NCBI GenBank assembly: GCA_944321875.1
Contig: CALUMX010000005.1
Coordinates: 58,198 to 122,197, forward strand
DNA from: an uncultured Muribaculaceae bacterium
Lineage (GTDB): Bacteria > Bacteroidota > Bacteroidia > Bacteroidales > Muribaculaceae
DNA length: 64,000 nt
Direction: 5' to 3'
Positions within the stretch are counted from its first letter, which is position 1. Each line of letters starts with the position of its first letter. This document shows, in pieces, positions 35,933-44,359 of the stretch. Below the pieces are notes generated by a model. That model did not search any database. It had not been told where the DNA came from and saw only the letters and a program-made list of their open reading frames with translations. Both the position numbers and the translations under genes were made by a program.

Positions 35933-36346
35933 ATGCACGAAAACAAAACCATGAGAAACAGGGAATTGATGCGCGATTACCGACGTGAACTGCGGGAGGC
36001 TTTCGAAAACTCCACCTACGAGACCCGCGAGAAACTTATCAACGGGATGCTGGCCAAGAGCCGACCGCGCTTCGACGTGTCGTATGAATACGCCGTCAGA
36101 ATGATGAACACGATGATACGCGACGGCAAACCCTGCCCGATGCGACGACCGCGCAAGCAGGCGATGTGGAACGAAATCCGCGAGCATGTGGAGCGCATCG
36201 TCAACCGGCGGAAATGCCCCATCTACAAGGCTGTGGCCATCGTTCTGGCCGAACAGACCGCCTCTCGCTATTATCTTTCGTACAACCAGGCATCCAAAAT
36301 CCTTTACCATGAGAACCGCAACCGCCGCAGCCATTCTGCTAATTAG
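35933..36346 (+). CDS. small basic phage-type protein, HTH-like
   Basis: A 137-residue, Arg-rich, wholly helical protein with no signal peptide. The C-terminal part (about 90-130, CPIYKAVAIVLAEQTASRYY followed by LSYNQASKIL) looks like a helix-turn-helix and recalls short proteins found in Bacteroides prophages near lysis and packaging genes. A second methionine at residue 7 could be the start. Its 3' end overlaps the next gene by 38 bases, a compactness common in phages. No family was firmly recognised; a DNA-binding or late-regulatory role is a guess. Confidence 0.6.
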   Translation: MHENKTMRNRELMRDYRRELREAFENSTYETREKLINGMLAKSRPRFDVSYEYAVRMMNTMIRDGKPCPMRRPRKQAMWNEIREHVERIVNRRKCPIYKAVAIVLAEQTASRYYLSYNQASKILYHENRNRRSHSAN

Positions 36347-36752
36347 CCTTGCCGGATGCGGCACGCACCGCAAAACCGCGTCGACCGAGGGATTCCGCAC
36401 GGAAACGACAGCAATGACCCACCACGACAGCACCTCGCTCCGGTACGACCAGAGGACGGTCAGCGACAGCGAAACCGGCTACACCCGGCTCGACCTGCTC
36501 CTTTCCCGTCCCGACACAGCGGGGCGGCAGCACCTGCGCCGTGTGAGCCTTCTCCGTCGCGACAGCCGCACCGCCACCCGGCAGCAGTCGGCCGTCCGCA
36601 CCGAAAGCCGACAGCAATCCACCGCCCGAACGGCGACGGAACAGGAACACAAGGAAAGCTCCCGGCAGAGCGAACGACACGGCTTTCCATATACGGCCGC
36701 ACTCATTGCTCTTCCTCTACTCATTTTATTAATCCTTAAACTGAAATCATGA
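36309..36752 (+). CDS. unimolecular spanin-like lipoprotein
   Basis: A 147-residue protein with an N-terminal lipoprotein signal (MRTATAAAILLISLAGC, lipobox cysteine 17), a polar Arg/Gln/Ser/Thr-rich middle of about 105 residues without cysteine or fold signature, and a C-terminal membrane helix (about 124-142) ending in KLKS. An outer-membrane lipid anchor at one end and an inner-membrane helix at the other is the definition of a u-spanin (phage T1 gp11 type), which fuses the two membranes in the last step of phage lysis. Assignment rests on architecture only. ATG 36309 is chosen for its signal peptide. It overlaps both neighbours (38 and 4 bases). Confidence 0.6.
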   Translation: MRTATAAAILLISLAGCGTHRKTASTEGFRTETTAMTHHDSTSLRYDQRTVSDSETGYTRLDLLLSRPDTAGRQHLRRVSLLRRDSRTATRQQSAVRTESRQQSTARTATEQEHKESSRQSERHGFPYTAALIALPLLILLILKLKS

Positions 36753-37195
36753 ACAAGACACGCAACGTAACCATCACTACCGACAAAGAGAACCTGCTGA
36801 AAACCATCTATGCCGAAAGCGCCTGCCTGCTGCTCACCGACACGTCGGTGCAGCAGCCCGACTATCTCTGCGACGACAACCGACAGCTCCTGGAAGCCGA
36901 ACTCCACAATGCCCTGCTGCGGCTCGCCGCCGAGATTGCTCCGGCCATCGACGAGGAGGCATTCGACCCCTCGGATGCCGAACTGCGGCTTCCGCTCCGT
37001 CTGCCGGAAAAAGCCGCACCGGCAACGCGCATCCGCCTGCTGACGGAGCGTTACCTCTGTGATGCCGTGCTGGCCGACTGCTACCGTCACTCACGCTACG
37101 GCTCGCATTTCGAACAGACAATGCGCCGCGACCTCTCGGCCCTGCGGCTGGCCACTTCAGGCATCAGCGGCGGCATCGTGCCGTCGTGGTCATAG
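36749..37195 (+). CDS. hypothetical protein of the phage-type cassette
   Basis: A 148-residue acidic, soluble, mainly helical protein of unrecognised family. The ATG overlaps the spanin-like stop (ATGA), so translation is coupled. Leucine-rich helices at about 14-30, 45-65 and 90-115 and a short Gly/Ser C-terminal tail resemble small head-tail connector or completion proteins of Bacteroides phages, but no motif proves this. It ends 6 bases inside the opposing GNAT gene. Confidence 0.55.
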   Translation: MNKTRNVTITTDKENLLKTIYAESACLLLTDTSVQQPDYLCDDNRQLLEAELHNALLRLAAEIAPAIDEEAFDPSDAELRLPLRLPEKAAPATRIRLLTERYLCDAVLADCYRHSRYGSHFEQTMRRDLSALRLATSGISGGIVPSWS

Positions 37196-37678
37196 AATAA
37201 CTTTATGGTAAGCGATGCGCGGAGAATGGTTGCGCACATAGATAATGCCGCATCGCACGAAGCCTTCCGTCTCCAGAATGTGCTGAAGCGTACGGTTGTC
37301 GGCATGGGTATCGACCCGCAGGTTACGGCAGCGCTCATAGCACCAGCGGAGACACTCGCGCGCCACTCCGCCGCGCTTGCCCGACGAGGCAAGGCGATGC
37401 ACCACGCCGTAAGGCTCATCGTTGAGCCAGGCTCCACCGTTAATCTGCAGATAGGTGGGGTCAATCCCCAGAATAAAAGCAAACACTCCGACAATCCCGC
37501 CGTCGCCATCGACCAGCACCCGGCAATGACCGGCCTCGATGTCGGCCGTTATCACCTCACGCGAGGGATAGCTCTCATCCCACTGCGAGGGATTGCCGCT
37601 TGCCCGCATGTAAGCCCGTGCCCTGTCGAAAAGCGGCATGATGGCATCCAGGTCGGAAATATGAGCATCTCGTATCAT
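37190..37678 (-). CDS. GNAT family N-acetyltransferase
   Basis: A 162-residue acetyl-CoA-dependent acetyltransferase. The first strand IRDAHISDLDAIMPLFDRA, the central VVHRLASSGKRGGVARECL acetyl-CoA loop (an R/Q-x-x-G-x-G/A variant) near residues 92-110 and the C-terminal NRTLQHILETEGFVRCG (about 127-143) make the fold clear. The substrate (protein N-terminus, amine or antibiotic) cannot be predicted. It starts 14 bases after the M16 peptidase on the minus strand and probably shares its transcript. Confidence 0.87.
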   Translation of the reverse strand: MIRDAHISDLDAIMPLFDRARAYMRASGNPSQWDESYPSREVITADIEAGHCRVLVDGDGGIVGVFAFILGIDPTYLQINGGAWLNDEPYGVVHRLASSGKRGGVARECLRWCYERCRNLRVDTHADNRTLQHILETEGFVRCGIIYVRNHSPRIAYHKVIL

Positions 37679-37692
37679 TGGAAAATCTTCTT

Positions 37693-38910
37693 TTAAAGGA
37701 AAGTCAACGTCGAGCAGTTGCCGCTGATAAGCTCCGCCACCGTGCGCAGCTCGTCGGCGGTAACGGCTTTTATGCGTTCCGTAATCTCATTGACCGTATT
37801 GACATGGCCGAAGTTGAGCACGCTCTTGCCCATCGAAAGCGCGTAGCTCTCCACGCTCTCGCTGCTTACGAGCAATTGCCCGGCATACTGCTTCTTGGCC
37901 GCCTCCAGCGCCCGCGGCGAAAGTCCTTTCGTGGCCAGCCGGTCGAGTTCGGCGGCTATCAGTTTCCGGCACTTGGACGCGTGACTCTCGTCGCTGCCGA
38001 AATAAATCGTAAACAGACCGCAGTCGGAGAAAAGCGTAGCCGACGACTCCACCGTATAGGCGTAGCCCCTCCGCTCACGGATGGCCACGTTCAGCAGGGA
38101 GTTCATCCCCGGACCACCGAGAATGTTGTTCAGCAAGAGCAACGCATACTTCCGGTCGTCGTGCATGCCGAAGGTCGGACAGCCCACCACACAGTGAGCC
38201 TGATGCGAGTCGATGCGTCGCAGCTCGTCAAAACAGGGTTGCGGCACGACAGGCACCCGCGGCTGGCGCAGCAGCGAGTGGTGCATCTGCGAGAAATAGC
38301 GGTCGGCCATGCGCATGAAACGCTCCGGTGTCACACTGCCCACACCGAACAGCACCATATTTTCCGGCACATACTGATTCTTCAGATAAGCCCGACATTC
38401 CTCCGTACCGATACGCTCCAACGTCGCCTCACATCCGAGAATGTTGTGACCCAGCGGATTTCCCGCAAAAATCAAATCCTCGAAATCGTCGTAGACCGCC
38501 TCCGAGGGAGAATCGCGGTAGGAATGAATCTCCTCCAGCACCACCTCCCGTTCCTTTTCCAACTCATGCTCCGGGAACATCGAGTTTTCCACCAAATCGG
38601 ACAGCAGTTCCATGGCACGCTGCATATTGCCCGAGGGAAACACCGAATAGACCAGCGTCTCCTCCTTTGTCGTGTAGGCGTTCAGCTCGCCTCCGACCAG
38701 CTCCATACGGTTCAGGATGTGCCAGGCCTTGCGCCGGCGCGTACCTTTGAAAATCGTATGTTCCACGAAATGTGCCAAGCCGTGCAGCTCCGCCTCATCG
38801 CGGCTTCCGGCATTGACAGCCAGGCCACAGAAAGCCACATTGCCCTCCCTGCGGGCATAAACGATGCGCAAGCCGTTGGCAAGCGTATGCAAAATGCAGT
38901 TCGTATCCAT
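37693..38910 (-). CDS. M16 family (insulinase-type) zinc peptidase
   Basis: A 405-residue cytoplasmic peptidase of the processing-peptidase-like group. The inverted zinc motif HFVEH is at about residues 47-51 and the third ligand glutamate about 75 residues on in EVVLEEIHSY. The C-terminal half repeats the fold without zinc ligands and keeps the RRGYAYTVES substrate strand near 285. Family members degrade peptides or process precursors, sometimes as a pair with an inactive partner, but no partner gene is adjacent. It has no signal peptide. Confidence 0.9.
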   Translation of the reverse strand: MDTNCILHTLANGLRIVYARREGNVAFCGLAVNAGSRDEAELHGLAHFVEHTIFKGTRRRKAWHILNRMELVGGELNAYTTKEETLVYSVFPSGNMQRAMELLSDLVENSMFPEHELEKEREVVLEEIHSYRDSPSEAVYDDFEDLIFAGNPLGHNILGCEATLERIGTEECRAYLKNQYVPENMVLFGVGSVTPERFMRMADRYFSQMHHSLLRQPRVPVVPQPCFDELRRIDSHQAHCVVGCPTFGMHDDRKYALLLLNNILGGPGMNSLLNVAIRERRGYAYTVESSATLFSDCGLFTIYFGSDESHASKCRKLIAAELDRLATKGLSPRALEAAKKQYAGQLLVSSESVESYALSMGKSVLNFGHVNTVNEITERIKAVTADELRTVAELISGNCSTLTFL

Positions 38911-39087
38911 AGAAAACCTTAAAAAATAAGCCTACAAAAGTACAAAAATCACCTTAAACGACCAAACAAGCCCCCAAAGAGCAAGCAAAAGCGGCAGAAA
39001 GAAAGTTAATAAAGAATAAATAACTATTATAAAATCTAAAAGAGACATCAAAAAAACTATTCTAAAACATAAAAAGCCCTTGATTGA

Positions 39088-39118
39088 TTGATTATTCAAT
39101 AAATTATTTATATCTTTG
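39088..39118 (+). promoter_or_regulatory. promoter of the DUF177-rpmF unit
   Basis: TTG at 39088-39090, 20 bases, then a perfect TATCTTTG at 39111-39118. The ATG follows 20 bases later. Confidence 0.72.
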
Positions 39119-39138
39119 CGCCGATAAACGGGACGAAA

Positions 39139-39663
39139 ATGGGACAATCAACATCCTACGCACTGGATTTGTGCGGAATGCCCACTGGCACTCAGCAATT
39201 TACGTACACCGTCGGAGATGACTTCTTTTCAGCAATGGAAAGCAGCGAAATCCGCGCCGGCCATGTAGATGTAGAACTGACAGTCAAGCACGAGGGCGAT
39301 ATGTTCGACCTGTCGTTTGAAATGACAGGCGAGATTGTCATCGGTTGCGACCGATGCCTTGACGATTTGCGCCAAGCAGTCGACACGGAGTATGCCATCA
39401 CCGTCAAGTACGGCGAGGAATACAACGACGACAGCGATGACACGCTCATCATTCCGGAAGGCGAGCGAAGCCTCGACCTGTCGGGAATGATTTACGACAC
39501 CATTGCCTTGACCATCCCGTTGAAGCACGTGCATGAAGACGGCGAATGCAACGCAGAGATGCTGGCACAGCTCAAAGCCCACAGCGGCGCCGCCGACATG
39601 GAGGAAGGAACAAACGATCCCCGATGGGAAGCATTGAGGAATTTATTAGATAATAATAAGTAA
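39139..39663 (+). CDS. DUF177 (YceD) rRNA accumulation protein
   Basis: A 174-residue acidic protein. The DUF177 core GCDRCLDDLRQAVDTEY (about 72-88) with its CxxC pair and the LDLSGMIYDTIALTIPLKH segment (about 113-131) are clear. YceD-type proteins are needed for normal accumulation of 23S rRNA and are nearly always encoded before rpmF, as here (19 bases). The acidic character fits binding to basic ribosomal proteins. It has its own strong promoter. Confidence 0.92.
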   Translation: MGQSTSYALDLCGMPTGTQQFTYTVGDDFFSAMESSEIRAGHVDVELTVKHEGDMFDLSFEMTGEIVIGCDRCLDDLRQAVDTEYAITVKYGEEYNDDSDDTLIIPEGERSLDLSGMIYDTIALTIPLKHVHEDGECNAEMLAQLKAHSGAADMEEGTNDPRWEALRNLLDNNK

Positions 39664-39682
39664 TATATAAGAGTAGAAAAAA

Positions 39683-39868
39683 ATGGCACATCCAAAACGA
39701 AAACAATCAAAGACAAGAACAGCTAAGAGAAGAACTCACGATAAGGCTGTAGCTCCTACATTGGCACTTTGCCCGAACTGCGGTGCATGGCATCTTTACC
39801 ACACAGTATGTGGCGAATGCGGCTATTACAGAGGAAAAGTAGCTATTGAAAAAGAGGCTGCTCTGTAA
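39683..39868 (+). CDS. rpmF: 50S ribosomal protein L32
   Basis: A 61-residue basic ribosomal protein. MAHPKRKQSKTRTAKRRTHD opens the family, and CPNC and CGEC form a four-cysteine zinc ribbon, so this is the zinc-containing (C+) version, not the cysteine-free paralogue made under zinc limitation. It follows DUF177 and precedes fabH by 98 bases, a widely conserved order. Confidence 0.98.
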   Translation: MAHPKRKQSKTRTAKRRTHDKAVAPTLALCPNCGAWHLYHTVCGECGYYRGKVAIEKEAAL

Positions 39869-39914
39869 TCCAACGTTCATACACGACACAGGCAGAGGAG
39901 CTGTGAAAAAAAAT

Positions 39915-39940
39915 TGTCCTAAATTTAACCGTTTAGGACA
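39915..39940. promoter_or_regulatory. perfect inverted repeat upstream of fabH
   Basis: TGTCCTAAA, 8 bases, TTTAGGACA: a perfect 9-base-pair dyad ending 26 bases before the fabH start. There is no T run directly after it, so it is a better candidate for an operator than for a terminator. It is not the FapR consensus known from Firmicutes. Confidence 0.5.
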
Positions 39941-39966
39941 TATTTGTTTAACAGAATAGAGAAGCA

Positions 39967-40953
39967 ATGTTAAGAGCAAATATTACGGGCATAGCCTCAT
40001 ACGTTCCTGACTACGTGCTGACCAACGACGAGTTGTCGCAGATGGTCGACACCAACGACGAATGGATTACGACACGTGTAGGAATCAAGGAACGCCGCAT
40101 CCTGAAAGGAGAAGGACTCGGTTCGTCTCACATGGGTGCGATTGCCGTTAACCGCCTGCTTGAAAAGACAGGCATCGGCAAAGACGAAGTAGATTTGGTG
40201 ATTTGCGCCACATCCAACCCTGACTACCGATTCCCATCGACAGCCTCCATCATTACACACAAGTGCGGAATGAGCAACTGCTACGCATACGACATCCAGG
40301 CAGCATGCGCAGGCTTCATCGTTGCCCTTCAGGCAGCTACGGCCTACATCCGCGGTGGCATGTACAAGAAGGTAATCGTGGTGGCAGCAGAAATGATGTC
40401 AAGCATGACCAACTATGAAGACCGTACCACCTGCCCGTTGTTTGGCGACGCAGCCGCAGCCGTAATGGTCGAGCCGACTGAGGAAGAAGGCATCGGCGTT
40501 ATGGACGGAGTGTTCCACGTTGACGGAGAGGGTCTGCCTCACTTGGTGATGAAGGCCGGCGGTTCGGCTTACCCGGCATCGCACGAGACTGTCGACGCTC
40601 ACCAGCACTTCGTTTACCAGGAAGGCCGCGCAGTCTACAAGCACGCCGTAACTGACATGCTGACATCCTCACTCGACGTGATGAAGCGCAACCACCTCGA
40701 CGTGAACGACGTTGACTGGTTCGTACCGCATCAGGCCAACTTGCGCATCATCGAAGCCGTTGGCGGACGCATCGGCATTCCGGAAGAAAAAGTGCTCGTC
40801 AATATCCAGTACCGTGGCAACACGAGTGCGGCATCCATCCCCTTGTGCCTTTCAGAGAACGAAGGCAAGCTGAAGAAGGGCGACCGCATCGTGCTTACGG
40901 CTTTCGGTGCCGGTTTCACATGGGGCGCTATGTATCTTGTCTGGGGATATTAA
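39967..40953 (+). CDS. fabH: beta-ketoacyl-ACP synthase III FabH
   Basis: Starts fatty acid chains by condensing an acyl-CoA with malonyl-ACP. The catalytic cysteine is C114 in QAACAGF; the histidine in VPHQANLRII (near 249) and the asparagine in QYRGNTSAAS (near 281) complete the triad. Length is 328 residues, standard. It lies between rpmF and era; a dyad stands just upstream and a terminator-like hairpin just downstream, so it may be separately controlled. The primer preference (branched or straight) is not predictable from motifs. Confidence 0.97.
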   Translation: MLRANITGIASYVPDYVLTNDELSQMVDTNDEWITTRVGIKERRILKGEGLGSSHMGAIAVNRLLEKTGIGKDEVDLVICATSNPDYRFPSTASIITHKCGMSNCYAYDIQAACAGFIVALQAATAYIRGGMYKKVIVVAAEMMSSMTNYEDRTTCPLFGDAAAAVMVEPTEEEGIGVMDGVFHVDGEGLPHLVMKAGGSAYPASHETVDAHQHFVYQEGRAVYKHAVTDMLTSSLDVMKRNHLDVNDVDWFVPHQANLRIIEAVGGRIGIPEEKVLVNIQYRGNTSAASIPLCLSENEGKLKKGDRIVLTAFGAGFTWGAMYLVWGY

Positions 40954-40989
40954 TCCGACGATAAGAATCGAATCAAAAAAATAACAACC

Positions 40990-41040
40990 GTGCGGAACAC
41001 GGCACAGGATAATTCCCGTACCGTATTCCGCATATTTTGT
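40990..41040 (+). terminator. hairpin terminator between fabH and era
   Basis: 13-pair stem (40990-41002 with 41021-41033, two G-U type pairs), 18-base loop, then ATTTTGT. Confidence 0.6.
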
Positions 41041-41057
41041 AAAAATACAACAGCTCA

Positions 41058-41939
41058 ATGCACAAAGCAGGGTTTGTAAATATCGTAGGCAACCCCAACG
41101 TCGGGAAGTCAACACTGATGAATCAGCTGGTAGGCGAGCGCATCTCCATCATCACATCGAAGGCGCAGACCACCCGCCACCGCATCCTCGGCATCGTCAA
41201 CACCGATGACTATCAAATCGTATTCAGCGACACGCCGGGCGTGCTGAAGCCCAAATACAAGCTGCAGGAAAGCATGCTCAACTTCTCCGAGAGCGCGCTG
41301 ACCGACGCCGACGTACTGCTTTACGTGACCGACGTGGTGGAGGACGCGCAGAAAAACGCCGACTTCATCGCAAAGGTGGCGAAAGAGAAGGTGCCCGTGC
41401 TGCTGGTCATCAACAAAATCGACCTGCTCAAAGGCAACAGCGACCTGCTGGCCATCATCGACCGCTGGAAGGAACTGCTGCCCAACGCCGAGGTATTCCC
41501 GATGTCGGCCAAGGAGAACTTCAACGTGTCAGGGCTGAAAGCCCGCATCGTGGAGCTGCTGCCCGACTCGCCTCCCTATTTCGGAAAAGACGCGCTGACC
41601 GACAAGCCGGCACGCTTCTTCGTCACGGAAATCATCCGGGAGAAAATACTTCTGGCCTACGACAAGGAAGTGCCCTATGCGACGGAAGTAATCGTTGAGA
41701 AATACGACGAGAAGCCGGATTCCATCCACATTATGACCGTCATCTACGTGGAACGCGACAGCCAGAAAGGCATCATCATCGGCCGCGGAGGCTCCAAGCT
41801 GAAACGCGTAGGCATGGAAGCGCGCCGCGACATCGAAACCTTCTTCGAGAAGAAAGTGTTCCTCGAGATTTTTGTAAAAGTAGAGCCCGACTGGCGCAAC
41901 CGCGAGAACAAGCTGCGCTCTTTCGGATATATGGAATAA
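41058..41939 (+). CDS. era: GTPase Era
   Basis: Ribosome-assembly GTPase that binds the 3' end of 16S rRNA. The G1 motif GNPNVGKST is at about residues 10-18, G3 is DTPG near 58 and G4 is NKID near 122. The C-terminal KH domain carries [18 protein letters not shown] (about 235-252). Length is 293 residues, normal. It is directly followed by der (22 bases), so two ribosome-assembly GTPases are co-expressed. Confidence 0.98.
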   Translation: MHKAGFVNIVGNPNVGKSTLMNQLVGERISIITSKAQTTRHRILGIVNTDDYQIVFSDTPGVLKPKYKLQESMLNFSESALTDADVLLYVTDVVEDAQKNADFIAKVAKEKVPVLLVINKIDLLKGNSDLLAIIDRWKELLPNAEVFPMSAKENFNVSGLKARIVELLPDSPPYFGKDALTDKPARFFVTEIIREKILLAYDKEVPYATEVIVEKYDEKPDSIHIMTVIYVERDSQKGIIIGRGGSKLKRVGMEARRDIETFFEKKVFLEIFVKVEPDWRNRENKLRSFGYME

Positions 41940-41961
41940 AATAATTAAAAAAAGATACAGA

Positions 41962-43278
41962 ATGGGTAGATTAGTAGCGATTGTAGGACGCCCGAACGTA
42001 GGAAAGTCCACTCTTTTCAACAGACTGACACAGACCCGCACAGCCATCGTCGACGACACGTCGGGTACGACCCGCGACCGTCAGTACGGCAAGGTTGACT
42101 GGTGCGGACAGGAATTCTCTATCGTCGATACCGGCGGATGGGTGGTAAACTCTGAAGACATCTTCGAAGGCGAAATCAACAAGCAGGTTGCGATTGCCAT
42201 CGAGGAAGCCGACGTCATCCTTTTCGTGGTCGACGTGATGAACGGCGTTACCGACCTTGACGACCAAGTGGCCGGCATCCTGCGCCGCTCACGCAAACCC
42301 ATCATCCTGGTAGCCAACAAGTCAGACTCCAACGAATGGCGCTACAATGCCGCTGAGTTCTACTCGTTCGGACTGGGCGACCCCTTCTGCATTTCAGCAG
42401 CCAACGGTTCGGGTACGGGCGACCTGCTCGACGAAATCATGGCACGCTTCCCTGAAAAGGACAACGAAGACGAGACGCTCGAACAGCTTCCGCGCTTTGC
42501 CATCGTGGGACGTCCGAACGCCGGAAAATCGTCCATCATCAACGCCTTCATCGGCGAGGAACGCAACATCGTGACCAACATCGCCGGCACGACCCGCGAC
42601 AGCATCTACACGCGCTACAGCAAATACGGCTTCGACTTCTACCTGGTCGACACAGCCGGTATCCGCAAGAAAACGAAGGTGAACGAAGACATCGAGTACT
42701 ACTCCGTCATCCGCTCCATCCGTGCCATCGAGAACAGCGACGTCTGCATCCTCATGATTGACGCTACCCGCGGCATCGAGTCGCAGGATACCAACATCTT
42801 CTCCCTCATCCAGAAGAACAAGAAGGGACTGGTGGTATGCGTCAACAAGTGGGACCTTGTCGAGGACAAGAGCCAGAATGCCATCAAGCACTTCGAAAAG
42901 GCCATCCGCGACCGCTTCGCTCCGTTCACCGACTTTCCCATCATCTTCGCCTCCGCGCTGACAAAACAGCGCATCTACAAGGTGCTGGAGACTGCCGTAG
43001 AGGTCTACAACAACCGCAACCGCATCGTGCCGACCTCACAGCTCAACAACTACATGCAGGAGGTTATTTCCGCTTATCCGCCCCCTGCCAACAAGGGTAA
43101 GTATGTGAAAATCAAATACGTCACCATGCTCAAGGAGCAGAAAATACCGACTTTCGTGTTCTTCTGCAACCTGCCGCAATGGGTGAAGGAACCTTACCGC
43201 CGCTATCTGGAGAACAAGATACGCGAGGAATGGGACTTCTCAGGAACTCCCATCAGCATCTTCATGCGCGAGAAGTAG
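41962..43278 (+). CDS. der: double GTPase Der (EngA)
   Basis: A 438-residue GTPase required for 50S assembly, with two G domains and a C-terminal KH-like domain. G1 motifs are GRPNVGKST (about residues 8-16) and GRPNAGKSS (about 183-191); G3 motifs are DTGG and DTAG; the G4 motifs NKSD and NKWD are both intact. The KH-like domain (about 355-438) begins near [14 protein letters not shown]. It follows era and precedes tatA by 62 bases. Confidence 0.98.
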   Translation: MGRLVAIVGRPNVGKSTLFNRLTQTRTAIVDDTSGTTRDRQYGKVDWCGQEFSIVDTGGWVVNSEDIFEGEINKQVAIAIEEADVILFVVDVMNGVTDLDDQVAGILRRSRKPIILVANKSDSNEWRYNAAEFYSFGLGDPFCISAANGSGTGDLLDEIMARFPEKDNEDETLEQLPRFAIVGRPNAGKSSIINAFIGEERNIVTNIAGTTRDSIYTRYSKYGFDFYLVDTAGIRKKTKVNEDIEYYSVIRSIRAIENSDVCILMIDATRGIESQDTNIFSLIQKNKKGLVVCVNKWDLVEDKSQNAIKHFEKAIRDRFAPFTDFPIIFASALTKQRIYKVLETAVEVYNNRNRIVPTSQLNNYMQEVISAYPPPANKGKYVKIKYVTMLKEQKIPTFVFFCNLPQWVKEPYRRYLENKIREEWDFSGTPISIFMREK

Positions 43279-43340
43279 GCCGCGAGCCTGCCTCCCGCAC
43301 ATGAAAACATAGTCCAAAAACCTTAAAAACGAACTGAGAA

Positions 43341-43568
43341 ATGAACGATATGCTTCTGCTTTTCGGCAACCTCGGCACTGCTGAGCTGATTATCATCGTA
43401 GTTATCATCCTGCTGCTCTTCGGTGGCAAGAAAATTCCTGAACTGATGCGCGGCATGGGCAAAGGCGTGCGCAGCTTCAAGGAAGGCCTCAACGACGTGA
43501 AGGATGAAATCGAAAAGCCGTTGGAAGAGGATAAAAAGGACAAGAAAGACAAAAAGCCGGAGAACTGA
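43341..43568 (+). CDS. tatA: Sec-independent translocase subunit TatA/E
   Basis: A 75-residue protein with the TatA plan: an N-terminal membrane helix (about 8-25, ELIIIVVIILLLFGGKKIPE), the FG hinge, an amphipathic helix (RGMGKGVRSFKEGL) and a charged tail rich in Lys and Asp. Subunits oligomerise to form the passage for folded proteins. It overlaps tatC by one base (TGATG), and no TatB is seen; Bacteroidota commonly use a TatA/TatC system. Confidence 0.95.
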   Translation: MNDMLLLFGNLGTAELIIIVVIILLLFGGKKIPELMRGMGKGVRSFKEGLNDVKDEIEKPLEEDKKDKKDKKPEN

Positions 43569-44347
43569 TGTCACGCCCAACGACACCGGCTGACAAATCT
43601 TTTTGGGGCCATCTCGACGACCTGCGAACGGTCTTGATACGGATGGCCATTGTGCTCGTCGTGTTTATGGCGGGCTTTTTTTACTTTATGCCGTGGCTGT
43701 TTGACAACGTAATCCTTGCTCCGTGCCACGCCGGATTCCCCACCTACCGGCTTCTCGACGGGACAGTCGTCGCTCCTGCCGGCGGCGAAGGATTTGAGGT
43801 GAAACTCATCAACGTCAGGCTCGCCTCGCAGTTCTTCACCCACATGAGCCTCTCGTTCTGGCTCGCCATCGTCTTTGCCATGCCGGTGCTCATCTACCAG
43901 CTCTGGGGATTCATCCGTCCGGCGCTCTACGACAACGAGTTGCGCGGCGCACGCACGGCCTTCGCCTTCGGCAGCCTGATGTTCTTTCTCGGAGTGGCAG
44001 TCGGTTATTTCGCCGTGTTTCCCGTCACGCTGCGGTTTCTCTACACCTATGAGCTGAGCGGCTCCATCAGCAACATGCTCTCGCTCGATTCCTACATCGA
44101 CACCTTCCTGATGCTCAACCTGATGATGGGGCTCGCCTTCGAGCTTCCGCTGCTGGCATGGGCGTTATCGGCCGTCGGACTGCTCCACCGCCCCTTCTTC
44201 AACCGCTACCGCCGCCACGCCATCGTCGTGCTGCTCATCCTGGCGGCATTCATCACCCCGACCGGCGACCCGTTCACGCTGCTCGTGGTGTTCCTGCCCC
44301 TCTACCTGCTCTATGAGCTGAGCGCACTTCTCGTCAAAAAAGAATAA
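43568..44347 (+). CDS. tatC: twin-arginine translocase subunit TatC
   Basis: A 259-residue inner-membrane receptor for twin-arginine signal peptides with six hydrophobic helices. The FWGHLDDLRTVLIR start and the PVLIYQLWGFIRPALYDNE segment near residues 103-121 are family signatures. The start codon overlaps the tatA stop, so the two are translationally coupled. A HAD phosphatase follows 12 bases downstream. Confidence 0.96.
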   Translation: MSRPTTPADKSFWGHLDDLRTVLIRMAIVLVVFMAGFFYFMPWLFDNVILAPCHAGFPTYRLLDGTVVAPAGGEGFEVKLINVRLASQFFTHMSLSFWLAIVFAMPVLIYQLWGFIRPALYDNELRGARTAFAFGSLMFFLGVAVGYFAVFPVTLRFLYTYELSGSISNMLSLDSYIDTFLMLNLMMGLAFELPLLAWALSAVGLLHRPFFNRYRRHAIVVLLILAAFITPTGDPFTLLVVFLPLYLLYELSALLVKKE

Positions 44348-44359
44348 ACACTGAACCCT

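Noticed and set aside
37678..38922. Plus-strand frame of 414 codons opposite the M16 peptidase
   Set aside because: His/Arg-rich shadow; the minus strand encodes HxxEH and the full M16 fold.
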